Shown here in pieces: positions 35,807 through 44,591 of a DNA stretch of 64,000 nt. The translations under genes and the position numbers were made by a program. This DNA comes from Chitinophaga sp. YR573 (lineage in GTDB: Bacteria; Bacteroidota; Bacteroidia; Chitinophagales; Chitinophagaceae): NCBI RefSeq assembly GCF_900110995.1, contig NZ_FOJF01000001.1, positions 4,500,803 to 4,564,802 of the forward strand, given 5' to 3'. The notes below the pieces were generated by a model that saw only the letters and a list, made by a program, of their open reading frames with translations, had not been told where the DNA came from and ran no database searches. Position 1 is the stretch's first letter; every line of letters starts with the position of its first letter.

Positions 35807-36879
35807 AACAAGAAAACAAATTATGGCCATTGGAAGTATGCCGGGGATTAGCTGCTATCTATGTAGTATTACATCATTCCCGTCAGATGCTGCCGCATGC
35901 TATACAGCCCTTCCTGCTTTTTGGTCAGGAAGCGGTGATATTGTTTTTCCTGCTGAGCGGGTTTGTGATCCATTACAATTATAGCGTAAAGCCAGTATTC
36001 GACAGAGCCGATTTCTTATGGAAACGTTTTGTGAGGATCTATCCCATATTTATTCTCGTGATGATATTGAGCATTGTATTAAACCTTGCTACGGGGGCGC
36101 GTCAGGAACATATGGATATGGCTACCTTCTTTTATAATATAGCGGGTTTGCAGGATTCTCAGCTACAGAAGCCGGGAATTGGTTATCCTACTTTCGGAGA
36201 TAATGATCCTTTGTGGAGCCTGGGATATGAAGCATGGTTTTATGTTTTTTATGCGATAGTGGGATCTGCGAAGTTTAACAGGAATCTGTTGATAGTAGTA
36301 TTGGTTTCATTCACATCCGCGATACTGTTTTCTTTTTATCCGGGTAAGGCATACCTCACTTTGTTGTACCTGCCTATCTGGTGGTTAGGCGCTGCCATTG
36401 CGGAGTCTACGCTTACAGAACGTACACGCCCCTTTTTGTGGGGAATGTTAGTGTTGCTGATAGCAATAGGCGGATATGCGGGCGGAAGTTATGAACAAAT
36501 AAAAAACAGTAGCAACAGTATTGGTTTACATCCTTTTATAGAGATCAGACATTTTAGTGCAGCGATTGTATTTGCCATTGTATGGATGATGGCACAAAAG
36601 TGGTTATCGATGAAACACTTTACATGGATGCAACCACTGGCAGTACTGGCCCCCATTTCTTATGGAATATATATTGTGCATGTGCCGTTGTTGAGAGCAG
36701 TGAAGTTTATACTGCATGACGGAATAATAGCCTGGTGTGTATTTATAGTGCTGACACTCATCATGGCTTACCTGCTGGAGATACATTTCCAAAAGAAGAT
36801 CGTACTGCCTTTATTATTGAAACGGAAAAAGACACCGGCCCGGGTTACTGAAAGGGAATTGGTTAATATAAAAGCATAG
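35803..36879 (+). CDS. Membrane acyltransferase (acyltransferase-3 family)
   Basis: A 358-residue polytopic protein. The N-terminal motif LEVCRGLAAIYVVLHHSRQM holds the paired His residues, and FFLLSGFVIHYNYS follows. The C-terminal ISYGIYIVHVPLLRA matches the family. It is the third acyltransferase of the operon. It overlaps the preceding glycosyltransferase by four bases and is followed by another after two bases, so it probably modifies the sugar added by one of them. This pairing is inference. Confidence 0.88.
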   Translation: MKQENKLWPLEVCRGLAAIYVVLHHSRQMLPHAIQPFLLFGQEAVILFFLLSGFVIHYNYSVKPVFDRADFLWKRFVRIYPIFILVMILSIVLNLATGARQEHMDMATFFYNIAGLQDSQLQKPGIGYPTFGDNDPLWSLGYEAWFYVFYAIVGSAKFNRNLLIVVLVSFTSAILFSFYPGKAYLTLLYLPIWWLGAAIAESTLTERTRPFLWGMLVLLIAIGGYAGGSYEQIKNSSNSIGLHPFIEIRHFSAAIVFAIVWMMAQKWLSMKHFTWMQPLAVLAPISYGIYIVHVPLLRAVKFILHDGIIAWCVFIVLTLIMAYLLEIHFQKKIVLPLLLKRKKTPARVTERELVNIKA

Positions 36880-36881
36880 GA

Positions 36882-38018
36882 ATGAAAATTTTATTTATAG
36901 CGCCATCTTACAAGCCCGCATATATCTATGGTGGCCCCATTGTGGTGATTGCGCGACTGGCAGAAAGACTGGTACAGCTGGGACATGAAGTAACTGTATA
37001 TACGACTACTGCCAATGGTAATAAAGAACTGGACGTGCCTTTGAAAGAACCTGTGATGATGGATGGTGTGACTGTCAGGTATTTCAAACGTATTACAGGT
37101 GATCATACACATATTTCTCCGTCACTATATGCTTATACCTGGTCTACTGCCAAACAGTATGACGTAGTGCATATTCATTCGTGGTGGAACTTCGCTGTGC
37201 TTGGTACTGCATTGATATTCATGTTAAGAGGTATAAAGCCGGTATTGTCCCCGCATGGTATGTTCTGCGATTACGTATTAACAGCGAATAACCAGGCAAA
37301 GAAAAAGTTAATACATGCCGTAATTGGTAAACAATTGCTGAAGAAGACATATCTGCATGTATCCTCACAAATAGAATGGAATGAATGTTTACAGATTAAT
37401 AAAAGCTGGAAAGGAGCGAATATTTTTAACCTGGTAGATCTTCCTTCTGGTGAATATAAAAGAGACGAGCGCCCGGTGTTTACAATCAGTTTTCTTTCCC
37501 GTATAGATCCTAAAAAAGGGCTGGATATTCTGATCAATGCACTGTCAGGTGTAAGTTTTCCTTATCGCTTACAGATTGCCGGATCAGGCAATGAGGAGTA
37601 TGTACTGCAATTGAAGAAGATGGTGAACGATCTGGGAATGAACGAACATGTGGAATGGGTAGGATGGATGAACACTGAACAGAAGTTCCCTTTCCTGGCA
37701 GGATCTGATCTGTTTGCACTGACTTCTCTCAATGAGAATTTTGCGATAGTGGTGATAGAGTCTTTATATGTAGGTACACCGGTACTGATCAGTAACAATG
37801 TAGGGTTATGCAATTATGTGGAGGAGAATGGTTTTGGCTGGATTACCGGTATAGAGAGTGTGACGGAGATCAGGCAGAAACTGACGGAAGCATACAACAA
37901 CAAAAAGGAACGTAATGAAATTACTTCCCGCGCCAGGAGAATCATTGATCATGATTTTAATGAAGCGAAACTGGCAGGAGATTATGTAAAACTATACGAA
38001 AGCACAAACACGATATAA
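36882..38018 (+). CDS. Glycosyltransferase, GT4-like
   Basis: A 378-residue GT-B enzyme with a full N-terminal acceptor domain: FIAPSYKPAYIYGGPIVVIA and ERLVQLGHEVTVYTT, followed by VVHIHSWW and LSPHGMF. The C-terminal donor domain has SFLSRIDPKKGLDILI, LQIAGSGNEEYV, and the acidic motif ENFAIVVIESLYVGTP (E-x7-E). All are typical of GT4. It probably adds one sugar of the repeat unit in the cytoplasm. The neighbours lie 2 and 4 bases away. Confidence 0.92.
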   Translation: MKILFIAPSYKPAYIYGGPIVVIARLAERLVQLGHEVTVYTTTANGNKELDVPLKEPVMMDGVTVRYFKRITGDHTHISPSLYAYTWSTAKQYDVVHIHSWWNFAVLGTALIFMLRGIKPVLSPHGMFCDYVLTANNQAKKKLIHAVIGKQLLKKTYLHVSSQIEWNECLQINKSWKGANIFNLVDLPSGEYKRDERPVFTISFLSRIDPKKGLDILINALSGVSFPYRLQIAGSGNEEYVLQLKKMVNDLGMNEHVEWVGWMNTEQKFPFLAGSDLFALTSLNENFAIVVIESLYVGTPVLISNNVGLCNYVEENGFGWITGIESVTEIRQKLTEAYNNKKERNEITSRARRIIDHDFNEAKLAGDYVKLYESTNTI

Positions 38019-38022
38019 ACAG

Positions 38023-38931
38023 ATGAGCATAGCGGTAATCATTCTTACTTATAACGAAGCGAAACATATCGGTCGTTGCCTGAAAAGCATGCGACAGATA
38101 ACGGATGAAATTTATATTATCGATGCATTTTCTACGGATGGCACCGTAGCAATTGCACAAGGATTTGGCGCTAAAGTATTACAACATGTGTGGGTGAATT
38201 ATGCACAACAGTTTCAATGGGGACTGGATAACTGTGGCAGTAACGCTGCCTGGGTGATGCGTATGGATGCGGATGAATACCTGGAGCCTGCATTGATCCA
38301 GGAGATCAATGCCCGTATTACACAGATGCCGGAAGAGGTAAGCGGTATTTATATCCGCCGTAAGGTGCTTTTTAAAGGCAAATGGATTCGTTACGGGGGC
38401 TTTTATCCGCATACACTGCTGCGCATCTGGCGTAATAAAATAGGTAGTATAGAGCAGCGCTGGATGGATGAACACATTGTACTCTCAGAAGGTAAAACGG
38501 TATTGTTTAAAGAGCATATCGTGGACTATAACCTGAATGAGATTCACTGGTGGGTGAACAAGCATAACAACTATGCCATCCGGGAAATGGTAGACCTGCT
38601 GAATATCAAATACGGTTTGCTGCATGCTGATAAACGCCTGCTGGAAGGTGAAGGTACACAGGCAAAAACAAAACGTTTTCTGAAAGAGAAAGTATATGCT
38701 GCTTTATCACCCGGAATGAGAGCATCCTTTTATTTTATGTACCGCTATATTCTGCGTGTTGGTTTTATGGATGGTTACTATGGATTCATTTTCCATTTCA
38801 TGCAGGGATACTGGTATCGCTTACTGGTAGATGTAAACCTGAAAGAATTTGAATTGAAGCTGAAAGGGGATACGCGGAAAGAGAACATGATTGCGCTGTT
38901 GAAGAATGATTACAATATAGTGTTGCAGTGA
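38023..38931 (+). CDS. Glycosyltransferase, GT2 (WaaE/KdtX-like)
   Basis: A 302-residue inverting GT-A transferase. AVIILTYNEAKHIGRCLKS, then IDAFSTDGT and the metal-binding MRMDADEYLEP are in canonical order. The YVxxGG-like IRYGGFYPHTLLRIWRNK part resembles WaaE/KdtX-type enzymes that add glucose. A single amphipathic C-terminal helix may contact the membrane. It is the only GT2 enzyme in the operon. Its stop overlaps the GTG start of the VanZ-like gene by four bases. Confidence 0.92.
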   Translation: MSIAVIILTYNEAKHIGRCLKSMRQITDEIYIIDAFSTDGTVAIAQGFGAKVLQHVWVNYAQQFQWGLDNCGSNAAWVMRMDADEYLEPALIQEINARITQMPEEVSGIYIRRKVLFKGKWIRYGGFYPHTLLRIWRNKIGSIEQRWMDEHIVLSEGKTVLFKEHIVDYNLNEIHWWVNKHNNYAIREMVDLLNIKYGLLHADKRLLEGEGTQAKTKRFLKEKVYAALSPGMRASFYFMYRYILRVGFMDGYYGFIFHFMQGYWYRLLVDVNLKEFELKLKGDTRKENMIALLKNDYNIVLQ

Positions 38932-39353
38932 GGAAAGTAATATTTACGGCAGGGTATTTTATTGGGTTATTATTTCTGGTATTACTGAATCCTGAGAGAA
39001 TAAGAGAACCTATCCCGCTGAACAGCCGGTTAAGAATTCATCCTATTGTTGATTCGCTGAAAGATATCATGTACCCGAGAGGTAGTAGCTGGTGGTTACA
39101 CTGGTTTCACTTTTTAACCAACCTGTTCGGAAATATCGTGTTGTTCATTCCTTTCTCTTTCATTGCTATCATGGTCTTTAAGTTATCCCGGTTTATATGG
39201 GTGGTGTTACTGGCTTGTGCATTGAGTGTAGCAATAGAAGTAATACAGTATTATACAGGATTGGGTGTAGCAGATGCGGATGATGTGATATTGAATACTG
39301 CCGGCGCTGCAATTGGATTTTATTTATGCAAAAGATATTTAAACAGACAATGA
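38928..39353 (+). CDS. VanZ-like small membrane protein
   Basis: A 141-residue membrane protein with about four helices. The VanZ-family motifs are FGNIVLFIPFSF (about 64-75) and SVAIEVIQYYTGLGVADADD followed by ILNTAGAAIGF. The start is GTG at 38928, forming a GTGA overlap with the preceding stop. VanZ proteins are associated with low-level teicoplanin resistance and are also frequent in polysaccharide clusters, where their role is not settled. Here it likely helps assembly or export of the polymer rather than resistance. Confidence 0.85.
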   Translation: MRKVIFTAGYFIGLLFLVLLNPERIREPIPLNSRLRIHPIVDSLKDIMYPRGSSWWLHWFHFLTNLFGNIVLFIPFSFIAIMVFKLSRFIWVVLLACALSVAIEVIQYYTGLGVADADDVILNTAGAAIGFYLCKRYLNRQ

Positions 39354-39898
39354 ATACAGATCTCTCCAAATTCAGTGTAGGCAACTATACCGCTGGTCCT
39401 AAGTGGAAGATAGGGGTTTGGTTCCTCGTGAATTATTACATTTTCGATAGTGTGTTTCCCTGGCCTTATGGCTTTAAGAGTAAGTTACTGCGTGCCTTCG
39501 GGGCATCTGTAGGTAAGGGGCTTATCATCAAGACTAAAGTCAGAATTAAATATCCCTGGCGTTTAAGCATTGGAGATCATTGCTGGATAGGGGAGTCTGT
39601 ATGGATAGATAACCTGGATATGGTGGAGCTGGGGGATAACGTGTGTATCTCTCAGGGGGCTATGTTACTGACAGGTAATCATGATTACAAGAGGAGTGAT
39701 TTCCCTTACCGGTTGGGTGGAATAAAGATTGAAGATGGAGTGTGGATAGGTGCACAATCGGTAGTATGCCCTGGTATTGTTTGTGGATCGCATGCTGTAT
39801 TAACGGTAAAGTCGGTAGCTGCAAAAGACCTGGAAGCATGGAGTATATATGCAGGCAATCCTGCCATTCATGTACGTAAAAGAGAGATTACAGAATAA
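39350..39898 (+). CDS. wcaF: WcaF-type hexapeptide-repeat acetyltransferase
   Basis: A cytoplasmic left-handed beta-helix acetyltransferase of the colanic-acid WcaF type. From the ATG at 39350 it has 182 residues, the same as E. coli WcaF. This start makes a four-base overlap (ATGA) with the VanZ stop; an earlier in-frame ATG at 39326 is less likely. Characteristic motifs are LSKFSVGNY at the N-terminus, LLRAFGASVGKG, KYPWRLSIGDHCWIGE, and the catalytic-His region LTGNHDY. It should transfer acetyl from acetyl-CoA to a fucose or other sugar of the repeat unit. Confidence 0.92.
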   Translation: MNTDLSKFSVGNYTAGPKWKIGVWFLVNYYIFDSVFPWPYGFKSKLLRAFGASVGKGLIIKTKVRIKYPWRLSIGDHCWIGESVWIDNLDMVELGDNVCISQGAMLLTGNHDYKRSDFPYRLGGIKIEDGVWIGAQSVVCPGIVCGSHAVLTVKSVAAKDLEAWSIYAGNPAIHVRKREITE

Positions 39899-39899
39899 T

Positions 39900-41147
39900 A
39901 TGGCTAAAAGATTATTACTGATAGGAGGCAATTTTTCACCAGAGCAAACCGGTATTGGTAAATACAACGGGGAGATGATCAAATGGCTGGCAGCAGGTGG
40001 ATACGATTGTTCTGTTATCACCAGTTACCCTTATTATCCGCAATGGAAAGTGCAGCCGCCTTACGAGAAACATAAGAACTGGTATAAGAAAGAAGTGATG
40101 CAGGAAGATGGCTGGCAGGGGAAGATTACGGTGTATCGCTGTCCGCAGTATGTACCGGCAAAACCTTCCGGTAAAACAAGGATGCTGCTTGACTTTTCGT
40201 TTGCAGTATCTGCGTTCTTTAAGTTACTTCAGTTGTTACCCCGTAAGAAATTTGATGTGGTGATCAGTGTCGTGCCTCCTTTCCATTTAGGATTACTGGC
40301 AGTGTTGTATAAGAAATTACGGGGAGCAAAGGTGCTGTACCATGTGCAGGATATGCAGATAGAAGCTGCAAGAGATCTGAATATGATCAAATCTCCCAGA
40401 CTGATTAAAATGTTGTTCGGACTGGAACGCTATATTTTAAAGCGTGCCGATATGGTAAGTAGTATTTCCGACGGGATGATGAATAAGATTCAGCAGAAGG
40501 CCGGCAAGGATATCTTCTTCTTTCCTAACTGGGTAGATGTCACCTTGTTCCATCCGCTGGAAGAAAGAATGTTACTGAAAACAGAGTATGGTTTTGCCGC
40601 ATCAGATAAGATTGTATTGTACTCGGGTGCTATTGGGGAAAAGCAGGGACTGGAAGCTATCCTGTATGCGGCTAACAGACTGAAGGATCAGGATGGGCTA
40701 AAGTTCCTGATCTGTGGTTCCGGGCCTTACAAGGAGACACTGATGAGGCTTGCCGAAGAGATGGGGTTGCAGAACGTTATCTTTTTCCCATTGCAGCCTT
40801 TTGAACGGTTCAATCACTTCCTGAATATGGCTGATGTACACCTGGTGATACAGAAAGGGAATGCCAGTGACCTGGTAATGCCTTCCAAGCTGACCACCAT
40901 CCTGGCCGTCGGCGGACTGGCACTCGTTACCGCCAACAGCGGTACCAGTTTACATAAGCTGGTGAGCACGCATAACATGGGGATAGTGGTGGATGCCGAA
41001 GACCAGGATGCACTGAATGAGGGCATTATCCGGTCGATGAATGGCAATGTGCGGGAGATGGCCAGCAATGGAAGGGCGTATGCAGAAACCTACCTGTCTG
41101 TAGGAAAAATAATGTCGCGGTTTGAAGAAGCAGTAATAGTTCGTTAA
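39900..41147 (+). CDS. wcaI: WcaI-type glycosyltransferase
   Basis: A GT4-like glycosyltransferase, 415 residues from the ATG at 39900. The N-terminus, LIGGNFSPEQTGIGKYNGEM then ITSYPYYPQWKVQPPY and YRCPQYVPAKPSG, follows the pattern of colanic-acid WcaI closely. The C-terminal domain has VLYSGAIGEKQGLEAILYAA and FLICGSGPYKETL. The upstream in-frame ATG at 39849 lies inside wcaF and was rejected. Only one base separates it from the wcaF stop. E. coli WcaI is thought to add fucose. Whether that sugar is the same here is inferred. Confidence 0.9.
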   Translation: MAKRLLLIGGNFSPEQTGIGKYNGEMIKWLAAGGYDCSVITSYPYYPQWKVQPPYEKHKNWYKKEVMQEDGWQGKITVYRCPQYVPAKPSGKTRMLLDFSFAVSAFFKLLQLLPRKKFDVVISVVPPFHLGLLAVLYKKLRGAKVLYHVQDMQIEAARDLNMIKSPRLIKMLFGLERYILKRADMVSSISDGMMNKIQQKAGKDIFFFPNWVDVTLFHPLEERMLLKTEYGFAASDKIVLYSGAIGEKQGLEAILYAANRLKDQDGLKFLICGSGPYKETLMRLAEEMGLQNVIFFPLQPFERFNHFLNMADVHLVIQKGNASDLVMPSKLTTILAVGGLALVTANSGTSLHKLVSTHNMGIVVDAEDQDALNEGIIRSMNGNVREMASNGRAYAETYLSVGKIMSRFEEAVIVR

Positions 41148-41157
41148 CATTTTATAT

Positions 41158-42543
41158 ATGCTGAACAGATATCTAAAAATATGCAGCATCCAGATACTGA
41201 TGTTTGATTTTATCAGCCTGAATGGATTTTTCTTTTTTACTCATTACTGGTTACAGCAGTATAGCGTACCTGTGCATATGGACAGAGATATGTTCTTACT
41301 GGCATCCAATATCTCATGGGCAATTGCGTTATATACTACCGGTATCTATTTCATGAGCCAGCAATTGTCTTACGAAAGAATAACGCGCAAGACGATACAG
41401 GGAATTTTATACTATCTGTTATTAATGCTCCTTTTTGTTTTCCTGAGCAAGGAAGCCTATAACAGGTTATTCATAGCTACCTATTGTGTGTTGTTTATAA
41501 TAGTAGTACTGATAGACCGGCTCTTCTTTTATATGCTCACCAATTATATCCTGCGTCGTAAGGAAATCGAAAAGAAGGTGGTAATCGTGGGCTATAATGA
41601 CCTGTCTAAGCAGTTGGTGGATAATTTGCTGGGAAGGAAGAGTAATCTCCGTTTTGAGGGTTATTTTGAGGAATACAGCAATGTACATGAGTTGTCTTAC
41701 TACCCGGTTATCGGAAATTTGCAGGAATGTGTGACGTATGCGCAGACGAATAACATCAGGGAGATTTATTCAACGCTCTCCCCGGAGCAGTTTCCTTACC
41801 TGTATACGCTGGCGCATGAGGCAGAGAAGCATTTTATCCGTTTCCGTTTTGTACCTGATTTCAGGATGTTCGTGAACAGGCAGATTTATGTAGACTACCT
41901 GGACAACATCCCTATCATCTCTTTACGTTCAGAACCATTGGATGATATTGCGAACAGGATCAGGAAACGCATGTTTGATATTTTGTTCAGTGCGTTCGTG
42001 ATGGTGTTTATTCTGAGCTGGCTGATACCTTTGCTGGCATTGCTGGTGAAACTAGAATCCCGGGGCCCTGTGTTTTTTGTGCAGAACCGTACCGGCAGGA
42101 ACAACAACAACTTCCGCTGTCTGAAATTCAGGAGCATGTATGTGAACAATGATGCGAACAGTAAACAGGCAAGTCGTAATGACCGCCGTTTCACCAGGAT
42201 AGGACGTATTATGCGTAAGACGAATCTGGATGAGATGCCCCAGTTCCTGAATGTATTCTTCGGTGATATGTCTATTGTAGGGCCACGTCCGCACATGCTG
42301 AAACATACAGAAGAGTATTCTGCCATCATGCAGAAATATATGATCCGTCATTTTCTGAAACCAGGTATTACCGGATGGGCACAGGTAAATGGATATCGCG
42401 GAGAGATTACAGAAGAAATGCATCTGCGTAAACGCATAGAGCATGATATCTGGTACATGGAGAACTGGTCCATATTATTGGATCTGCGTATCATCTTCTT
42501 AACGGTATTTAACACTATAAGAGGTGATAAGAACGCTTTTTGA
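41158..42543 (+). CDS. wcaJ: Undecaprenyl-phosphate sugar phosphotransferase (WcaJ-like)
   Basis: The initiating polyprenyl-phosphate hexose-1-phosphate transferase, 461 residues. Four N-terminal hydrophobic helices (about 5-125), a CoA-binding-like central domain with VVIVGYNDLSKQLVDNLLG, and a last helix near 275-300 precede the catalytic domain. The latter has PVFFVQNRTGRNNNNFRCLK, RKTNLDEMPQFLNVFFGDMS and VGPRPH, all typical of the family. It probably loads glucose-1-phosphate onto undecaprenyl phosphate, the first step of repeat-unit synthesis. Unusually it is last in the operon. The symbol is by family resemblance. Confidence 0.92.
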   Translation: MLNRYLKICSIQILMFDFISLNGFFFFTHYWLQQYSVPVHMDRDMFLLASNISWAIALYTTGIYFMSQQLSYERITRKTIQGILYYLLLMLLFVFLSKEAYNRLFIATYCVLFIIVVLIDRLFFYMLTNYILRRKEIEKKVVIVGYNDLSKQLVDNLLGRKSNLRFEGYFEEYSNVHELSYYPVIGNLQECVTYAQTNNIREIYSTLSPEQFPYLYTLAHEAEKHFIRFRFVPDFRMFVNRQIYVDYLDNIPIISLRSEPLDDIANRIRKRMFDILFSAFVMVFILSWLIPLLALLVKLESRGPVFFVQNRTGRNNNNFRCLKFRSMYVNNDANSKQASRNDRRFTRIGRIMRKTNLDEMPQFLNVFFGDMSIVGPRPHMLKHTEEYSAIMQKYMIRHFLKPGITGWAQVNGYRGEITEEMHLRKRIEHDIWYMENWSILLDLRIIFLTVFNTIRGDKNAF

Positions 42544-42599
42544 TGATATTCTACTAGTATAAGTAATGAAGTTGATAAGAATAAAAGAAGGGTAAATGT

Positions 42600-42607
42600 T
42601 ACATTTG
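42600..42607 (+). promoter_or_regulatory. -7 promoter element before the degenerate kinase gene
   Basis: TACATTTG matches TAnnTTTG exactly; a TTG lies at 42572-42574, slightly further than usual. A CCGGCA/TGCCGG hairpin (42612-42630) sits in the resulting leader. These suggest the gene at 42673 has its own transcript, separate from the polysaccharide operon. Confidence 0.5.
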
Positions 42608-42672
42608 CGCTCCGGCAGCGGTTATGCCGGGATTATCTATCTTAAATAGGGACGGGGACCTGTAAACCAGCG

Positions 42673-43389
42673 ATGAAAATGAAAACTTCTGTAACTGCAT
42701 TAAATTTTCTTGATAACGACAGGTTAGCAGATGATATTTTTCATGAACTGAAATCTATTATATCAAGCATTCTTTCAAGTGTAGAGCTGATAGCATTATA
42801 CGACGGGAAAGCTGTGGCCGGAAAAATCACCCGGCAGGCAGAAGCTATTAAATCGCAGGTAATAGAACTTGATTTCCAGTTGCAGAATGTGCGTATCATT
42901 CAGCAGATACTAAGCAAATCGTTTGCATTGAAAAGGAAAATGACCAACGTTCATTTCTTCCTTACACAATTCATCCGGGAGGAACCGTATACAAAACTGT
43001 TGTCGCCGGCAGTAGAGTTACACGCCGGCAAAGGTGCAACAGATGCGTTTATAGATGAATTTGTGATCAAACAGTTGATACTGAATTTATTTTTCTGGAT
43101 GAACAGACATTCATCTACCTATCAGTTACCCAGACTGGTGTTTACTTTTGAAGAAGGATATTTTGAGATCAGAGGGCATTTTTTCGCCAATTATATTTTC
43201 TCTTCTCCTTTTAAATCGTCAGCGAATGAACACCGCGTTACGGATAGTGAATTATTAAACCAACCCATTTGCTACCTGATGTCTTATATGGCTGCTTTGC
43301 ATGATGGCAATTTTGAAATCAGTGCAGCACCGGAAAAGAATGTAGTAGTAATGGTAAGGATACCATATAAGCCCGCAGGTGTGCGGTAA
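42673..43389 (+). CDS. Degenerate histidine-kinase-like protein
   Basis: A 238-residue cytoplasmic protein whose layout matches a HisKA-HATPase pair but with eroded catalytic motifs. FHELKSIISSILSSVELI contains an H-box-like His24, although the usual Pro after the Thr position is missing. In the N-box-like IKQLILNLFFWMNRHSS, the second Asn that binds Mg-ATP is replaced by Trp. No G1 or G2 glycine motifs can be found in the C-terminal half. It probably cannot use ATP and may instead bind a response regulator or a partner kinase. Its place directly after the polysaccharide operon suggests a link to its control, which is inference. A terminator follows. Confidence 0.7.
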   Translation: MKMKTSVTALNFLDNDRLADDIFHELKSIISSILSSVELIALYDGKAVAGKITRQAEAIKSQVIELDFQLQNVRIIQQILSKSFALKRKMTNVHFFLTQFIREEPYTKLLSPAVELHAGKGATDAFIDEFVIKQLILNLFFWMNRHSSTYQLPRLVFTFEEGYFEIRGHFFANYIFSSPFKSSANEHRVTDSELLNQPICYLMSYMAALHDGNFEISAAPEKNVVVMVRIPYKPAGVR

Positions 43390-43426
43390 AATTTCTCTTA
43401 GAAACAATAAGATAAGGTTAAAACAA

Positions 43427-43456
43427 AGGGGATATATCTATATCCCCTATTTTTTT
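43427..43456 (+). terminator. Intrinsic terminator
   Basis: AGGGGATA (43427-43434) and TATCCCCT (43441-43448) form a stem with a 6-base loop, followed by a run of seven T (43450-43456). It ends the kinase-like gene transcript on the + strand. Confidence 0.9.
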
Positions 43457-43483
43457 ATCTGATTACAACAAAAGGACAACAAT

Positions 43484-44533
43484 ATGAAGCTTGAAAAGGT
43501 TCAAAGGGATTCGAACATTGAGTTACTAAGGATTGTATTGATGTTTATGATCATTGTACATCATCTTGTAACAAGGGGATTAAAATTGAGAGAGCTGGGA
43601 TCGGGAACGTATACTCCTATGGAATCTACTACTTTTCAGATTTTGTTAAATAGCTTTTTGATTGTTGCAGTGAATACCTATGTATTTATTTCAGGATATT
43701 TTGAGATCAGGTTTAAAATGAAAGTGCTGATCTCTTTTTTGATTCAGTGTACCTTCTATTCTATTGTGTTGTATTTAGTATTTGTTTGGCTTGGGCTTGC
43801 TACATTTGACTGGAAGACGATGGCAATGACATTGTATTTTCTATATAAGGGATGGTGGTTTGTACCTATCTACTTAACATTGTATGCATTAGCGCCGATG
43901 TTAAATAAGGGGCTGGCAGGGCTGAATAAAAAACAGCTTATCTGCATGATAGTAGTGTTGCTGATACTGGCACATATTAAGTTTGTGACGGGGAATTTTA
44001 TTTCGGACAGAGGCTTTGGTATCTACAACTTTATCTTCATTTACATTGTTGCTCATTATTGCCGGAATTATGTAAAGAAGATAGATTATGCCTGGGTAGG
44101 GTATATTGTATGTTCTCTGGTGATCTTTGCGCTGGCATATGGAACATATTATATCGGGAAGCCAAAGATTACCTGGACGATATATAATTATAATAACCCG
44201 GTATTGATTTTATCTGCGGTGTTTCTCTTTTTTACTTTCAAGAATCTTAGTTTTAAGAGTGGACTAATAAATAGTGTGGCAGGGTTAGTATTTGGTACTT
44301 ATCTGTTTCATGAACAAAGGAATGTCTGTTTATATCTGAGGGATAATGTCGTCGTTTATTTACGTACGGTAATGCCAAATGATACTACATTGTTGCTGTC
44401 TATATTTGGATTGGCGATAGTGGTATTTATTGTGGGGATTAGTATAGAGAAGATCAGGCAGTATATCTGTGATCCTATATTAGAATATTTGTACCGGATA
44501 AAATGGGTGCAGAAGATATCAGATCTTAATTAG
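43484..44533 (+). CDS. Membrane acyltransferase (acyltransferase-3 family), separate transcript
   Basis: A 349-residue polytopic protein with about ten helices. The N-terminal SNIELLRIVLMFMIIVHHLV and VAVNTYVFISGYFE are the form seen in the wall or capsule O-acetyltransferase branch of the family. It sits between two strong terminators, 94 bases after the kinase-like gene, so it must have its own promoter. Its codons and text look more AT-rich than the operon acyltransferases, which may point to separate acquisition. It probably acts on the same or another surface glycan. Confidence 0.87.
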   Translation: MKLEKVQRDSNIELLRIVLMFMIIVHHLVTRGLKLRELGSGTYTPMESTTFQILLNSFLIVAVNTYVFISGYFEIRFKMKVLISFLIQCTFYSIVLYLVFVWLGLATFDWKTMAMTLYFLYKGWWFVPIYLTLYALAPMLNKGLAGLNKKQLICMIVVLLILAHIKFVTGNFISDRGFGIYNFIFIYIVAHYCRNYVKKIDYAWVGYIVCSLVIFALAYGTYYIGKPKITWTIYNYNNPVLILSAVFLFFTFKNLSFKSGLINSVAGLVFGTYLFHEQRNVCLYLRDNVVVYLRTVMPNDTTLLLSIFGLAIVVFIVGISIEKIRQYICDPILEYLYRIKWVQKISDLN

Positions 44534-44570
44534 AAAAAGGCCCGGCTTCGTGAGAAGCCGGGCCTTTATA
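44534..44570. terminator. Bidirectional intrinsic terminator
   Basis: GGCCCGGCTTC (44539-44549) pairs with GAAGCCGGGCC (44554-44564) around a GTGA loop, with AAAAA on the left and TTTATATTTT on the right. It serves the acyltransferase gene (+) and mqo (-). Confidence 0.92.
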
Positions 44571-44591
44571 TTTTAAGCGGGTGCTTTTATT

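Noticed and set aside
38928-39353. Glycopeptide resistance gene
   Set aside because: VanZ similarity alone does not indicate resistance; no vanRSHAX-type genes are near and the gene is locked into a polysaccharide operon.
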